Counted from the stretch's first letter, positions 41,128-50,024 are shown. The stretch is DNA of 64,000 bases from Companilactobacillus farciminis KCTC 3681 = DSM 20184 (GCF_002706745.1 NZ_CP017702.1:2170001-2234000), one strand, 5' to 3'. The notes: generated from the letters alone by a model not told the origin. A program made the numbers and translations.

Positions 41128-42640
41128 TAATCTCGCCTATCAAAGTCTTTCTATCAATTTTTCCGTTTTTACTAATTGGCAACTGTTTAACGAACTTGAG
41201 AACATTAGGAATCATGTACTCCATCGTTGTTTCTTTAAGTGAACTTTTAATCGTATCTGTTAAATCATTCGTATCATGATTGCCATATTCATCTTCCAAG
41301 ACGATGCAGGCAATCATCTTGCTAACTTGTTTCTTGTTGTTATAAAGCGGTACAGTGCAAGACTGTTTAACTTGCTTGAGATTACCCAAAAGTGAATCAA
41401 CCTCTTCTAGCTCTATTCGGTAACCGTGCATTTTAATTTGAAAATCCGTTCGACCGTGATAATACAACAATCCATCACTCGCTTCACTGACCATATCTCC
41501 AGTGTGGTAGAAAATCTTACCATCGATATTTTCAAAAGCCTTCTCTGTTTGAACTGGATTATTCAAGTATCCCTTGGAAACATCTGGTCCACTGACTAAC
41601 AGCTCACCTGTCATCATGCCGGTTTTAAGATCAACGCTACCAACAACTTTATGCTCCATATTTGATTTCAAATAACCGATTGGTAAGCGATCATATTTGT
41701 CCAACGCCGCTTGATCAATCAAAATTGAAGTAATGGCTACGGTATTTTCGGTTGGACCATAAGTGTTATAGACCTTGGCACTTGGAAACTTCTTCAATAA
41801 TTTTTGAGCAGTAGCGTGAGTTAATTCTTCACCACAGAACATAAACTTATTCAGTTGAGGTAGATGTTCTTCATCAAAGCCTCTGAATAACAAACACATT
41901 TCAAAGAACGATGGTGTTGAAACCCAAGTATTGAAGTCAGCTTTTAAAATAGCTTGTTGTAATTTACCAAAATTCTTCGTCGTATCTTTATCAACAACAT
42001 CCAAAGTTACGCCGCTCATCAATCCCGGATAAATATCAAAGACTGAAAGGTCAAATGAGAAAGGTGCTTGCAACAACATCTTCATTTGGTCGGAATAATC
42101 AAATTCTTTTTCAGCCCATTGCGAAAAGTCCAAGATGTTATTCGTACTTATTTGCACACCCTTAGGAGTTCCCGTTGTACCAGAAGTAAAGATGATATAG
42201 AAGTCGTCGTCTAATCCAACGCTCTTGTTGCTGTCGTAAATATTATTGTCAGATGATAAAACTTGTTGTAATTCAGCTTTTGTAACTTGAGGAGTTTCCA
42301 CACCGAAGTCTGTAATGTTACTCCAATTTAAAATTAGGCTTGGTTTCGCCACCCCGTTAATTTGAATAACTCGTGATGGGTCAGAAGCGTCATCAACTGG
42401 TATATAAGGATGACCAGCCTTGATTGAACCTAAGAACAAAACTAGCATTTCAAATTGTTGTCCTCCAAAAATTATCAAAGGACTTTTGGCAGGCAAGAAT
42501 TTGTCTTGCAAAAAGCTAGCAACTTGATCTGATTTTTGTAGTAGTTCTTGATAAGTATGTGTCTCTTCACCATTTTGGTAGCAAATCTTTTCGGGGTTTT
42601 GCAATGCGGTAGTTGTGATTTTCTCAATAATCTTGTTCAT
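41120..42640 (-). CDS. dltA: D-alanine--poly(phosphoribitol) ligase subunit 1 (adenylation)
   Basis: From the ATG at 42640 (AAGGG upstream; the GTG at 42661 is rejected) a 506-residue adenylating enzyme. Motifs: FYIIFTSGTTGTPKGVQIST (P-loop-like A3), KVYNTYGPTENTVAITSI (A5), FYHTGDMVSEASDGLLYYHG with GRTDFQIKMHGYRIELEEVD (A7-A8) and a final Lys in PISKNGKIDRKTL (A10). It activates D-Ala with ATP and loads DltC. It follows dltX by 20 bases. Confidence 0.97.
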   Translation of the reverse strand: MNKIIEKITTTALQNPEKICYQNGEETHTYQELLQKSDQVASFLQDKFLPAKSPLIIFGGQQFEMLVLFLGSIKAGHPYIPVDDASDPSRVIQINGVAKPSLILNWSNITDFGVETPQVTKAELQQVLSSDNNIYDSNKSVGLDDDFYIIFTSGTTGTPKGVQISTNNILDFSQWAEKEFDYSDQMKMLLQAPFSFDLSVFDIYPGLMSGVTLDVVDKDTTKNFGKLQQAILKADFNTWVSTPSFFEMCLLFRGFDEEHLPQLNKFMFCGEELTHATAQKLLKKFPSAKVYNTYGPTENTVAITSILIDQAALDKYDRLPIGYLKSNMEHKVVGSVDLKTGMMTGELLVSGPDVSKGYLNNPVQTEKAFENIDGKIFYHTGDMVSEASDGLLYYHGRTDFQIKMHGYRIELEEVDSLLGNLKQVKQSCTVPLYNNKKQVSKMIACIVLEDEYGNHDTNDLTDTIKSSLKETTMEYMIPNVLKFVKQLPISKNGKIDRKTLIGEINE

Positions 42641-42660
42641 ATGATTTTCCCTTCTTCTCA

Positions 42661-42810
42661 CTAAAACTCGTTATAAATAAACTTGGCACTGCCGACGCCG
42701 TTGTATCCATAAATGTATAAAAGCACAATGAAAATTGCGAAAAATACAATTGTTTTTATAACGAACATTGTGATTGGTTTCTTCAAAAAATCTAGAAAGT
42801 TATTTTTCAT
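42661..42810 (-). CDS. dltX: DltX, small teichoic-acid D-alanylation protein
   Basis: A 49-residue protein directly upstream of dltA. It begins MKNNFLDFLKKPITMFVIKT, has one TM segment (TIVFFAIFIVLLYIYGY) and ends GSAKFIYNEF. The conserved C-terminal FIYNEF with a preceding G-Y-N-G is the DltX hallmark; in other Firmicutes DltX is needed for, and its C-terminus may take part in, D-Ala transfer. GAGGTG lies before the ATG. Easily missed in annotation because of its size. Confidence 0.93.
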   Translation of the reverse strand: MKNNFLDFLKKPITMFVIKTIVFFAIFIVLLYIYGYNGVGSAKFIYNEF

Positions 42811-42849
42811 AAATAACACCTCGATAAAAGACTTCGCTCATGCGGAAAC

Positions 42850-42879
42850 TATATAACCATTCAAAATAAATGGTGTCAA
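42850..42879 (-). promoter_or_regulatory. Promoter of dltXABCD
   Basis: TTGACA (42874-42879), 17-18 base spacer, TTATAT/TATATA (42850-42856). The spacer itself is a small dyad, CCATT-N7-AATGG. A 64-codon reading frame overlapping this promoter (42838-43032) is therefore unlikely to be a gene. Confidence 0.75.
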
Positions 42880-43340
42880 ACCAAAAAATGAATCAAAATA
42901 ATTGAATATTGTTATTTCTATATCACCTGTATAAACATTATAATAAAAAAATAATTGTTTATAGTTGGCTACTTTTGTAAAAATTATTTGTCTTTTTTGA
43001 TTATTTCCTATTTCGTTGCGGGTTTTCTCCACTTCTATTTAAACAAATTAATTATAATTTATTAATAATTGCTTTTCAAAATATACGCTCTGTAGTTCTA
43101 ACTTTTGACCACTTTACTTATAGAGGTACCTTGAGACGAGTCCCTTCAACGACCGTTTTTTATTATTATCCGTAGGTTTTCAAAAGTAAATAAATGCTTG
43201 ATACAATGACCAAAGTGTTAGTCCCATGTGACATTTTTGTAAGATAAAACGCTTTCTTATTAACGATATTATTAAGCAGTTATTTCCTATCAATATCTTT
43301 AATAATTAAATTAATGAACTACTATGCCAAATATTTCTAA
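42880..43340. other. Intergenic region between dlt promoter and rpsN terminator
   Basis: About 460 bases, AT-rich. I see no ORF with a ribosome site, no repeat copy and no convincing hairpin other than AT-rich dyads. Confidence 0.5.
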
Positions 43341-43384
43341 AAAAAAAGACCTCATCGGAATGTATTGTCATTCCAATGAGATCT
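43341..43384 (-). terminator. Terminator of rpsN
   Basis: Minus strand AGATCTCATTGGAATG/CATTCCGATGAGGTCT with nine T. Confidence 0.9.
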
Positions 43385-43417
43385 CTATTCTTAAACTATT
43401 TTATACAAAAACTACTA

Positions 43418-43687
43418 TTACCAGCTAGCCTTTCTCACACCAGGAATCTTTCCTTCATGAGCCAACTTACGGAAAGTCAATCTAGACATACCGAATTTTC
43501 TCAAATATGCGTGTGGACGACCATCATATTGATCACGAGAATGCATTCTAACTGGCGATGCATCTCTTGGTAATTCACTCAATCCTTGATAGTCATGAGC
43601 TGCTTTCAATTGTTTACGCAAACTAGCGTAATGAGCAACCGTCTCTTGTAATCTTTTTTCACGTTCAATTTTAGCTTTACGAGCCAT
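43418..43687 (-). CDS. rpsN: 30S ribosomal protein S14, zinc-independent type
   Basis: An 89-residue S14. It starts [20 protein letters not shown] and ends [20 protein letters not shown], with [14 protein letters not shown] in the middle. No CxxC pairs are present, so this is the C-minus form, which in many Firmicutes replaces the zinc form under zinc limitation. It stands alone outside the ribosomal protein operons, as expected for the paralogue. I found no clear Zur or AdcR box upstream. Confidence 0.96.
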   Translation of the reverse strand: MARKAKIEREKRLQETVAHYASLRKQLKAAHDYQGLSELPRDASPVRMHSRDQYDGRPHAYLRKFGMSRLTFRKLAHEGKIPGVRKASW

Positions 43688-43991
43688 ATCTTACCTAACC
43701 TCTTTTTTTATGTTTGTTAGGAAGTCATTACTAGTGATTTCTTTCTTCATCTCAAACTTATCAGTAAAAACAAACACTATCAAATAATTTGTTTGAAGGC
43801 AATTTATTTGTCTCGGTAAAAATATTTCCAAAATATCAGCTAAATAAATAATAGTGCGGAAAAATTAATCTTGTTTCAGTTTAGATAAAAAACATTTATG
43901 AATTACGATACAAACCGTATGATTTATTTTGCTAAACTTTAGACATGGTATAGGTGCGTATTGAAACCTAAATAAGAAGTTAGGGGGACAA
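43688..43991. other. Divergent intergenic region between rpsN and WxL-type gene
   Basis: About 300 AT-rich bases. Possible -35/-10 pairs exist on both strands (for example TTGATA...TAAGTT for rpsN), and an ATAC-N5-GTAT dyad sits near 43910. Nothing decisive. Confidence 0.4.
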
Positions 43992-44807
43992 ATGATGAAA
44001 TGGTTTAAAAATGTCGTTCGTTTATTGCTACTGATCAGCCTTAGTCTATCTCTGTCTCCTTTAACTACAGCTCAAGCAGCAACTGCTATTCAAGTTCAGA
44101 ATGACACAAAATCCACTTACAATGCCTTACCTGGATCAGATTCAGGATCAACCCCAGTAGCGGAATCAGATACTGTTACTTCTTCTGATGATACAACTGG
44201 TGATGGAACTACTGCTTCATCAAACGTTAGCGTCACAGTTCTTTCTGGAATTTTAACCTTGGAAGCGGTACCGAACTTCAATTTTGGTTCCTTAATGGCT
44301 AACTCAACTGGTAAATTAAAGAGTAACACTACCGATACAACTGGTTTTACTAATGGAACTACTGCTGGTATCGATGGCAATGACGATGGTCTTTTAGAAG
44401 TTATCGATTCACGTAATATGACTAGCGACATGCCCGGCTTTACTTTGACAGCTTCAATGGGACCCCTCAAAACAATTGATACTGATATATCTGCCGACTT
44501 AGATGCCATTCTATATTTGAGCGCTATTCCATTATTGAACGGTGATCAACAAAATGTTTCTAACAATTCAACAGACTTATCAACACAAGCCGCAACAATC
44601 GACAGTACTAAACAAGATGCTCCTGCTACTGTCATGAATCTTGAAAAAGGTAGTTACAATGCTGGTATCGTCAGTGCCAAATTCAACACGCCTGATTCAG
44701 CAAAATTACACGTTGGCGGTACTAATAACGGTACTGAACAATCATCTAAAAAAAGAAACGCCGTAATTACATGGACTTTGAGTGCTAAACCTAGCGTAAC
44801 CCAATAA
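43992..44807 (+). CDS. Secreted WxL-domain-like surface protein
   Basis: A 271-residue secreted protein. The signal peptide is residues 1-31 (VVRLLLLISLSLSLSPLTTA, then QAA). A low-complexity Ser/Thr/Asp region runs to about 75. The C-terminal ~190 residues resemble a WxL domain: ITLEAVPNFNF-like strand, GNDDGLLEVIDSR, and final ITWTLSAKPSVTQ with the W-x-L motif. The first W of the usual pair is replaced (MPGFTLTAS). WxL domains bind peptidoglycan non-covalently. Unusually, no other WxL or DUF916 partner gene is adjacent. Confidence 0.8.
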   Translation: MMKWFKNVVRLLLLISLSLSLSPLTTAQAATAIQVQNDTKSTYNALPGSDSGSTPVAESDTVTSSDDTTGDGTTASSNVSVTVLSGILTLEAVPNFNFGSLMANSTGKLKSNTTDTTGFTNGTTAGIDGNDDGLLEVIDSRNMTSDMPGFTLTASMGPLKTIDTDISADLDAILYLSAIPLLNGDQQNVSNNSTDLSTQAATIDSTKQDAPATVMNLEKGSYNAGIVSAKFNTPDSAKLHVGGTNNGTEQSSKKRNAVITWTLSAKPSVTQ

Positions 44808-44824
44808 TTATTTTCTTATTTCCC

Positions 44825-44861
44825 ATAGGATCTCTAATCAGATTCTATGGATTTTTTTTGC
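44825..44861 (+). terminator. Terminator of the WxL-type gene
   Basis: CCATAGGATCT/AGATTCTATGG arms and eight T. Confidence 0.88.
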
Positions 44862-44961
44862 ATAAAATTTATTATTTTTTTGCTTTTTTTATGAGTTTAA
44901 ACTGTTTAAACATGCTATCATACAAGTAGAGAATAATTAAACACTTAAAGAAGGCATAAAA

Positions 44962-46037
44962 ATGATCATCACGACGACTTGGAAGCATAATTTTACCAAC
45001 TATGACAACTTAAAAGCAGTCAACCAAGCTCAATTTCAACATTTAAAAATCTTCCAACCTTTGGCAACCAAAAAAATTCGATTTCAATTAAACAATCTTT
45101 ATGACGAAACGCCACTAGTAATTTCCCATATGGAAATTTACGATCAAGCATCCCACAAGGTTTCAGTGACTTTAGACAATAAAAGTAGTTTCCAAATTGA
45201 ACCTCGATTGCTTCAATGGTCAGACTGGATCGATATCGACTTACCTTCTAATACATTCTTGTCCGTCGATATCACCTCGCCTAAGGTTGAAATCCATTCG
45301 GTTGGTTTAACTATCTCTAACGATTTGGTCAAGACTAAGATCAATCATCCTCAAATGCCCAAATACTTTTTTGGAATATCGGCTATTCAAGTCCAAACTG
45401 AACAAACTTACGAAAAAATAGCCTTCTTCGGTGATTCTTTAACTAATCAAGGGAATTTTTCAGCCCCACTCTCAAAAGACTTGGAACAAAATTTTCATAT
45501 TATGACTGGTAATTTTGGGATATCCGGCAATCGCCTCTTACATCAAGGAAACAGCACTTCCCAGTGGTCTACTAGTTTTGGTGAGGCTGGCTTTACTCGC
45601 TTTGATCATATGCTGGCTAACTTCCAACCCAATATCGTCATCTTTATGGAGGGTATCAATGATCTACTGCATCCCGGTACTGGCACTCCTATCAGTGAAT
45701 TGCCCACCTCTCAAGCGGTTATTACTGCAATTCATCTTCTAAAAGCCAAGTGCAAAAAGCACGATGCAACTTTTGTTCCGATGACGATAACGCCTGCCTA
45801 TGGAAATATGAACGATGGCGTCCCAGGATGGAATGAAAAAAAGAACAATTACGCTTAGCTATCAACCGTGAACTATTAAAAATGCCACACATTATCGATT
45901 TATCCACTCTAGTCGGTGAAGACAATCATCTAAAACCAGAATTCGACTGTGGCGATCACGTTCATTTCTCGCATGATGGTGGCGAAATTGTCGCAAATTA
46001 TATCAAGGAGCAATTAATCAGGAAAAGAATGATTTAA
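44962..46037 (+). pseudogene. SGNH/GDSL esterase, broken by a single-base frameshift
   Basis: The first frame (44962-45858) encodes an N-terminal beta domain, then the GDSL block KIAFFGDSLTNQGNFS, GNFGISGNRL and VIFMEGINDL (block III N). It stops prematurely after an A7 tract at 45836-45842. The frame beginning just after the tract continues LRLAINRELLKMPHIIDLST and then CGDHVHFSHDGGEIVANYIK, which contains the missing catalytic Asp/His block, and ends at 46037. One extra A would give an intact ~358-residue enzyme. Likely roles are carbohydrate or wall esterase. It could be a true mutation, slippage-controlled, or a sequencing error. Confidence 0.85.
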
Positions 46038-46184
46038 TTATTCCCGTAATTTTTATTAGTATTAAATATTGGAATATAGCATTATGCATAAATGTATTAT
46101 TTATTGCAATATCGTATTTAAATCATTTTCAATATAATATATTATTAATAGTATATATTGATCAATTGTATTGGAGCGTTACAA

Positions 46185-46925
46185 ATGGCTGAGACTACTA
46201 ATAAAGATATCTATCAAGAACTTAAACAACGTGTAATCAATGGAAAATATAATATTAAAATGCGTTTACCTACTGAAGAATCATTAATTGCGGAATTCAA
46301 TGCTAGCCGTTATGCTATCCGCGAAGCAATCAAACAACTTTCTGATGAAGGATTGGTGTACAGTGTTAAAGGAAAAGGCGTCGTCGTCTTAGAACAGACA
46401 CCAAAAACTCAAGAAATCAACTTGAGTCTTCGTGATATTAACAGTTTACAAAATCTCAATAAGGCAGAGGATCTCAATAAGGCAGAGGATCTCAAACGAG
46501 CAACGATTATCGCTGATTTCCAACAAATAATCGTTGATGAAAAACTCAGTCATAAAACTTCCTTTGCTGTAGGTATTCCCGTGTATGCAATCAAACGTGT
46601 ACGCCGGATCAACAATAAAAATGCTGTCCTAGACTTAAACTACTTTAATGCTCAGATTGTTCCCGGCATCACTGCAGAAATTGCCAAGGATTCCATCTAT
46701 TCTTACATCAAAGATGACATGAAGATGAAAATTGCTGTCGTCAAACGTCAATTAAGAATTGAACACGCTGAACAAGTCGACTATGAACATCTAAATCTTG
46801 GAATCAACAATTGTGTTGGTAACATGGTCAGCTTTGCATTTAACGATGATGGTAAGCAATTCGAATATACTGAATCGCATTTTATCCCTGACAACTTTAT
46901 TTTCAATCAAATTATTAAATTCTAA
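46185..46925 (+). CDS. GntR-family regulator with UTRA domain
   Basis: From the ATG at 46185 (GGAG upstream) a 246-residue GntR/HutC protein. The winged helix spans residues 6-70: YQELKQRVINGKYNIKMRLP, then SRYAIREAIKQLSDEGLVYS and VKGKGVVVLE. A UTRA effector domain follows (about 95-245). The linker contains a duplicated six-residue unit, LNKAED LNKAED. It is paralogous to the GntR gene facing it at 46962-47693, most clearly in the KGxGVVVLE and NCVG..F/Y elements. The effector is probably a sugar phosphate; target unknown. Confidence 0.88.
   Translation: MAETTNKDIYQELKQRVINGKYNIKMRLPTEESLIAEFNASRYAIREAIKQLSDEGLVYSVKGKGVVVLEQTPKTQEINLSLRDINSLQNLNKAEDLNKAEDLKRATIIADFQQIIVDEKLSHKTSFAVGIPVYAIKRVRRINNKNAVLDLNYFNAQIVPGITAEIAKDSIYSYIKDDMKMKIAVVKRQLRIEHAEQVDYEHLNLGINNCVGNMVSFAFNDDGKQFEYTESHFIPDNFIFNQIIKF
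46455..46490 (+). repeat. In-frame 18-base tandem duplication
   Basis: CTCAATAAGGCAGAGGAT occurs twice head to tail inside the GntR linker, adding LNKAED once. A third partial CTCAA follows. The copies are identical, suggesting a recent slippage event. Confidence 0.95.
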
Positions 46926-46928
46926 AAA

Positions 46929-46957
46929 AAGCCGACCACAACTGGTCGACTTTTTTT
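46929..46957. terminator. Bidirectional terminator between two GntR genes
   Basis: AAGCCGACCA/TGGTCGACTT with CAAC loop, A-run and T-run. Confidence 0.9.
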
Positions 46958-46961
46958 ATTG

Positions 46962-47693
46962 CTAATAAGATTCAAATCCTACTAATGAGAAATGATCTGG
47001 AACATATTTAGTTTCAGTACATTCAAACAAATTACCCAAGTCAGTATAAACGTATTTCTTCAAAGCACCAACACAATTGGCCTCTTTGAGTGCTAGAACG
47101 TCTGCTTCCTTTTGAGTAACTGTTTCAACCGTAGCAACTGAACGGGCTGCCGCAATTTTAAATAATTTTTCATCGCGAATATATTGATAAATCGAGTCTT
47201 GAGCATTTTCAATCGTTAAATTAGGCATATTTTCTTGTCTAAAGTAACTCGTATCAATTGCCATAGCTTTTCCGTTAACCAAACGAAGACGTTCAATATA
47301 ATAAGCCATGTCGCCAATTGAAAAAGAAGTATGTTTCGACAATTGATCATCAATTTCAATAGTCTTAAATTCTAAAACTTTAGTATCCAACTTTTTAATG
47401 AACTTATTCTGTGGAAAACTCATCAAGTCTTGGAATCCATAGTGATTAGCGGCTGAGAAAATCACTCGATTATCCACGATTGGTTCCAAAACTACTACTC
47501 CACGTCCTTTGACCGTATAAACTAAGCCATCAGATTGAAGTTTTTTCAACGCTCTTCTAATCGTATTTCTAGTTACACTGAAACGTTGTGACAAGTCTTC
47601 TTCCCCAGGCAAAATTGTCTTAGGTGGGTAAACATTGCTATCAATTTCACCTTTTAATATATGATAAATATCTGAATATAAGTTCTTTGGCAT
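46962..47693 (-). CDS. treR: GntR/UTRA regulator, probable trehalose repressor TreR
   Basis: A 243-residue GntR/HutC protein: winged helix YHILKGEIDSNVYPPKTILP, then FSVTRNTIRRALKKLQSDGL and VYTVKGRGVVVLEP, followed by a UTRA domain (about 85-240, with YYIERLRLVNGKAMAIDTSY). It lies downstream of, and on the same strand as, a phosphotrehalase gene, as treR does in Bacillus treP-treA-treR. It would repress trehalose genes and be relieved by trehalose-6-phosphate. Two repeat copies (D, E) separate it from treC. The name rests on context. Confidence 0.75.
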   Translation of the reverse strand: MPKNLYSDIYHILKGEIDSNVYPPKTILPGEEDLSQRFSVTRNTIRRALKKLQSDGLVYTVKGRGVVVLEPIVDNRVIFSAANHYGFQDLMSFPQNKFIKKLDTKVLEFKTIEIDDQLSKHTSFSIGDMAYYIERLRLVNGKAMAIDTSYFRQENMPNLTIENAQDSIYQYIRDEKLFKIAAARSVATVETVTQKEADVLALKEANCVGALKKYVYTDLGNLFECTETKYVPDHFSLVGFESY

Positions 47694-47775
47694 TTTTTTC
47701 TCCTCAATTTCGGTAGTACAAAATTTGAAATACCCTCTCTAATCGAGCTTTTTTTAATTAGGTTAATAATCGTAT

Positions 47776-47938
47776 GTCGTCGTCCGTTCGGCTTTGTGGA
47801 CGCTGGAACGTACTGGGCACAACTTGAAGCTAATTCCAAAACCGGGAATCATCTCCAAGATTGGCCTTTCACATAAGCGATAAATCGCTAAGTGAAATTT
47901 CAGTACTGAGCATCCACAAAGCTGTCACTACCGACTAG
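47776..47938 (+). repeat. Structured intergenic repeat, copy D (full length)
   Basis: About 163 bp. Basal stem GGCTTTGTGGACGCT against AGCATCCACAAAGCT; inner stem GTACTG/CAGTAC; hairpin 2 CTTGAAGCTAATTCC/GGAATCATCTCCAAG; hairpin 3 TTTCACATA-AGCGAT/ATCGCT-A-AGTGAAA. Its first 95 bases match truncated copy A (1391-1487) with one difference. It ends CCGACTAGATA and faces copy E 60 bases on. Confidence 0.92.
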
Positions 47939-47997
47939 ATAACGTCTCTTATTGCTTATTTCACTTGATTAAGAACATCAAAAACAAAGACACTATC

Positions 47998-48163
47998 TAG
48001 TCCGGAATAGCAAAGAAAATTGGCTCAAATGTGAAATTTCTCTTGGCAATTTATTGCCTAGTGAAAGGTCGAGCTTGAAGACTTTGCCCGGTTTTGGTCT
48101 TAGCAAAGGCTCCAAGTCGTGCCCACATTGTTCCAGCCAAATTTTCTTTGCTATGGAGGACGG
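47998..48163 (-). repeat. Structured intergenic repeat, copy E (full length)
   Basis: Inverted relative to copy D and nearly identical to copy C (24379-24544). Differences from C concentrate in the basal stem and are compensatory: ATAGCAAAGAAA pairs with TTTCTTTGCTAT. The outer ends are CCGTCCTCC and CCGGACTAGATAG. D and E are arranged tail to tail between treC and treR. Confidence 0.92.
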
Positions 48164-48203
48164 AATATTACGCTAACTAAGGTTTAAAAAGAATCATAAT
48201 TAA

Positions 48204-49850
48204 TTATTTTTCCAACATGACTGATTCATATGGTCGTAAAGTTACTGTTTCATTGTTCAACTCGATCCCCTCATAATTACCGAGCAACAAATCAAAACCA
48301 GTAGCAATCTTTCTTTCCTGTACTTGATCAGTGAAATTAGCCATTACTAAAATTTTACCCTTATTATTAATTCTTTCATAGCTATAAACGCTATTATCTT
48401 GCGAATTTAATAATTTATATTGTCCATTTATGAGAATTTGCTTGTGTTTACGCAAAAAAATCAAAGCTCGATAAAAATCAAAGACGTTATTTTTCATTTT
48501 CAAAACTTTTTCAACTGAATAATCATCATGGTGCAGTGGTTTTAACCATGGTTGACCAGTTGTAAAACCGTAATTTGGCTGTGAATTCCATTGCATTGGC
48601 AAACGAGCATTTTCACGCGATTTCTGTTGCAAGATTTTAATGGCCTTATTCTTATCAACGCCATTGTCAATCAATTCATTGTAAGCATTAATCGATTCGT
48701 GGTCGTTGTATTGCTTAATGTCAGTGAAATAGGCGTTCTTCATTGCGATTTCGTCGCCTTGATAAATATAAGGTGTTCCTTGCAAACCAAATTCGACCAT
48801 CGCTAATAGTTTTGCTGATTGGTCACGATATTTCGTATCATTGGTAAATCTTGAAATTGCTCGTGGTTGATCGTGGTTATTCCAGAACAAAGCGTTCCAG
48901 CCGCCATGAGCATTCATTTTCACTTGCCATTCACTCAAAATTCTCGTTAAATCAGACAATTTGTATTGTCCGAGTGTCCACTTATTGCCATTTGTGTAGT
49001 CAACTTTGACATGGTGGAATGTAAAAGCCATTGAGAGCTCTTGACGTTTAGGATTGGTATATTTAATTGCTTCTGAAATTGGCGTTGAAGATAATTCCCC
49101 AACGGTTACAAAATTATGAGGTCCAAAAACTTCTTCATACATTTCGTGGATATATTCATGAACATGCGGACCATTGGTATAGAAGTTACGTCCGTCGTCT
49201 AGAGGTGTAGCAAAAGTGTCATCAGGCATGTCTTTAGCTTTAGAAATATTATTGATCACATCCAAACGGAAACCGTCAATTCCTTTAGCAGCCCAATATT
49301 TTAACATCTTAAAAATCTTATTACGCAATTTTTCGTTACGCCAATTTAAATCAGGCATCGTCACATCATACAAATGCAAATAATATTGGTCTAGTTCTGG
49401 CACATACTTCCATGCACTACCACTGAATTTTGAAACCCAGTTATTAGGTTCATGTCCATCAACTGGATCTTTCCAAATATAAAAATCATGATACGGATTA
49501 TCTTTTGACTTCAAAGCTTCCTGGAACCAATGATTCTCATTTGAAGTGTGATTCAAGACCATATCCATGATAATTTTGATATTACGCTTATGAGCTTCAT
49601 TCAGTAAATTCTCAAAATCTTCCATTGTTCCAAAAACTGGATCAATTTGATAGTAATCTGCAATATCGTAACCATTATCGTTGCCTGGTGAACGATACAT
49701 TGGAGTCAACCAAATCAAACCAATTCCAAGCTTCTGTAAATAATCTAATCGAGAAATAATACCGTTGATATCACCGATACCATCCCCATTAGAGTCTTGA
49801 AAACTGCGCGGATAGATCTGATACACAGTTTCTTTTTGCCATTCCCTCAT
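48204..49850 (-). CDS. treC: GH13 alpha,alpha-phosphotrehalase
   Basis: A 548-residue GH13 subfamily 29/31-type enzyme. Start KETVYQIYPRSFQDSNGDGI; region I MDMVLNHTS; region II DGFRLDVINNI with nucleophile Asp; region III VGELSS with acid/base Glu; region IV FWNNHDQPRAISRF. It hydrolyses trehalose-6-phosphate to glucose and glucose-6-phosphate in the cytoplasm; an oligo-1,6-glucosidase is the main alternative. Pairing with a GntR/UTRA gene favours TreC. No PTS trehalose transporter is in the window. CTGAGGAG precedes the ATG. Confidence 0.82.
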   Translation of the reverse strand: MREWQKETVYQIYPRSFQDSNGDGIGDINGIISRLDYLQKLGIGLIWLTPMYRSPGNDNGYDIADYYQIDPVFGTMEDFENLLNEAHKRNIKIIMDMVLNHTSNENHWFQEALKSKDNPYHDFYIWKDPVDGHEPNNWVSKFSGSAWKYVPELDQYYLHLYDVTMPDLNWRNEKLRNKIFKMLKYWAAKGIDGFRLDVINNISKAKDMPDDTFATPLDDGRNFYTNGPHVHEYIHEMYEEVFGPHNFVTVGELSSTPISEAIKYTNPKRQELSMAFTFHHVKVDYTNGNKWTLGQYKLSDLTRILSEWQVKMNAHGGWNALFWNNHDQPRAISRFTNDTKYRDQSAKLLAMVEFGLQGTPYIYQGDEIAMKNAYFTDIKQYNDHESINAYNELIDNGVDKNKAIKILQQKSRENARLPMQWNSQPNYGFTTGQPWLKPLHHDDYSVEKVLKMKNNVFDFYRALIFLRKHKQILINGQYKLLNSQDNSVYSYERINNKGKILVMANFTDQVQERKIATGFDLLLGNYEGIELNNETVTLRPYESVMLEK

Positions 49851-49904
49851 TAATTAGAACTCCTCAGTATTTGAAATTTAAAAATGCACCTACTTAACGC
49901 CGTA

Positions 49905-49933
49905 ATTTTATAATATGTTTATACATCTGTCAA
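49905..49933 (-). promoter_or_regulatory. Promoter of treC
   Basis: TTGACA (49928-49933), 17 bases, TAAAAT (49905-49910), leftward. Confidence 0.7.
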
Positions 49934-49964
49934 TGATTTAAAAGTTCAAACTTCTCTCATAACA

Positions 49965-49977
49965 GCGTTTCAAACGC
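49965..49977. promoter_or_regulatory. Palindrome upstream of treC promoter
   Basis: GCGTTT-C-AAACGC, a perfect 13-base dyad 31 bases upstream of the treC -35. Candidate operator or activator site. It does not align with the cre consensus (CG offset), so CcpA is not claimed. Confidence 0.4.
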
Positions 49978-50024
49978 CTAAAACAATGAATTATAAAGTC
50001 AATGATTTTTTTGAAATAAAATAG

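Noticed and set aside
42838..43032. 64-codon minus-strand ORF upstream of dltX
   Set aside because: The dlt promoter hexamers lie inside it, it has no ribosome site and the sequence is not protein-like.
47776..48163. Copies D and E as a CRISPR array, tRNA-like gene or IS end pair
   Set aside because: No regular short repeat-spacer pattern, no tRNA fold with anticodon arm, and no transposase or clear target duplications.
49961..49978. Possible cre (CcpA) site upstream of treC
   Set aside because: GCGTTTCAAACGC is palindromic but the central CG is offset by one relative to the cre consensus.
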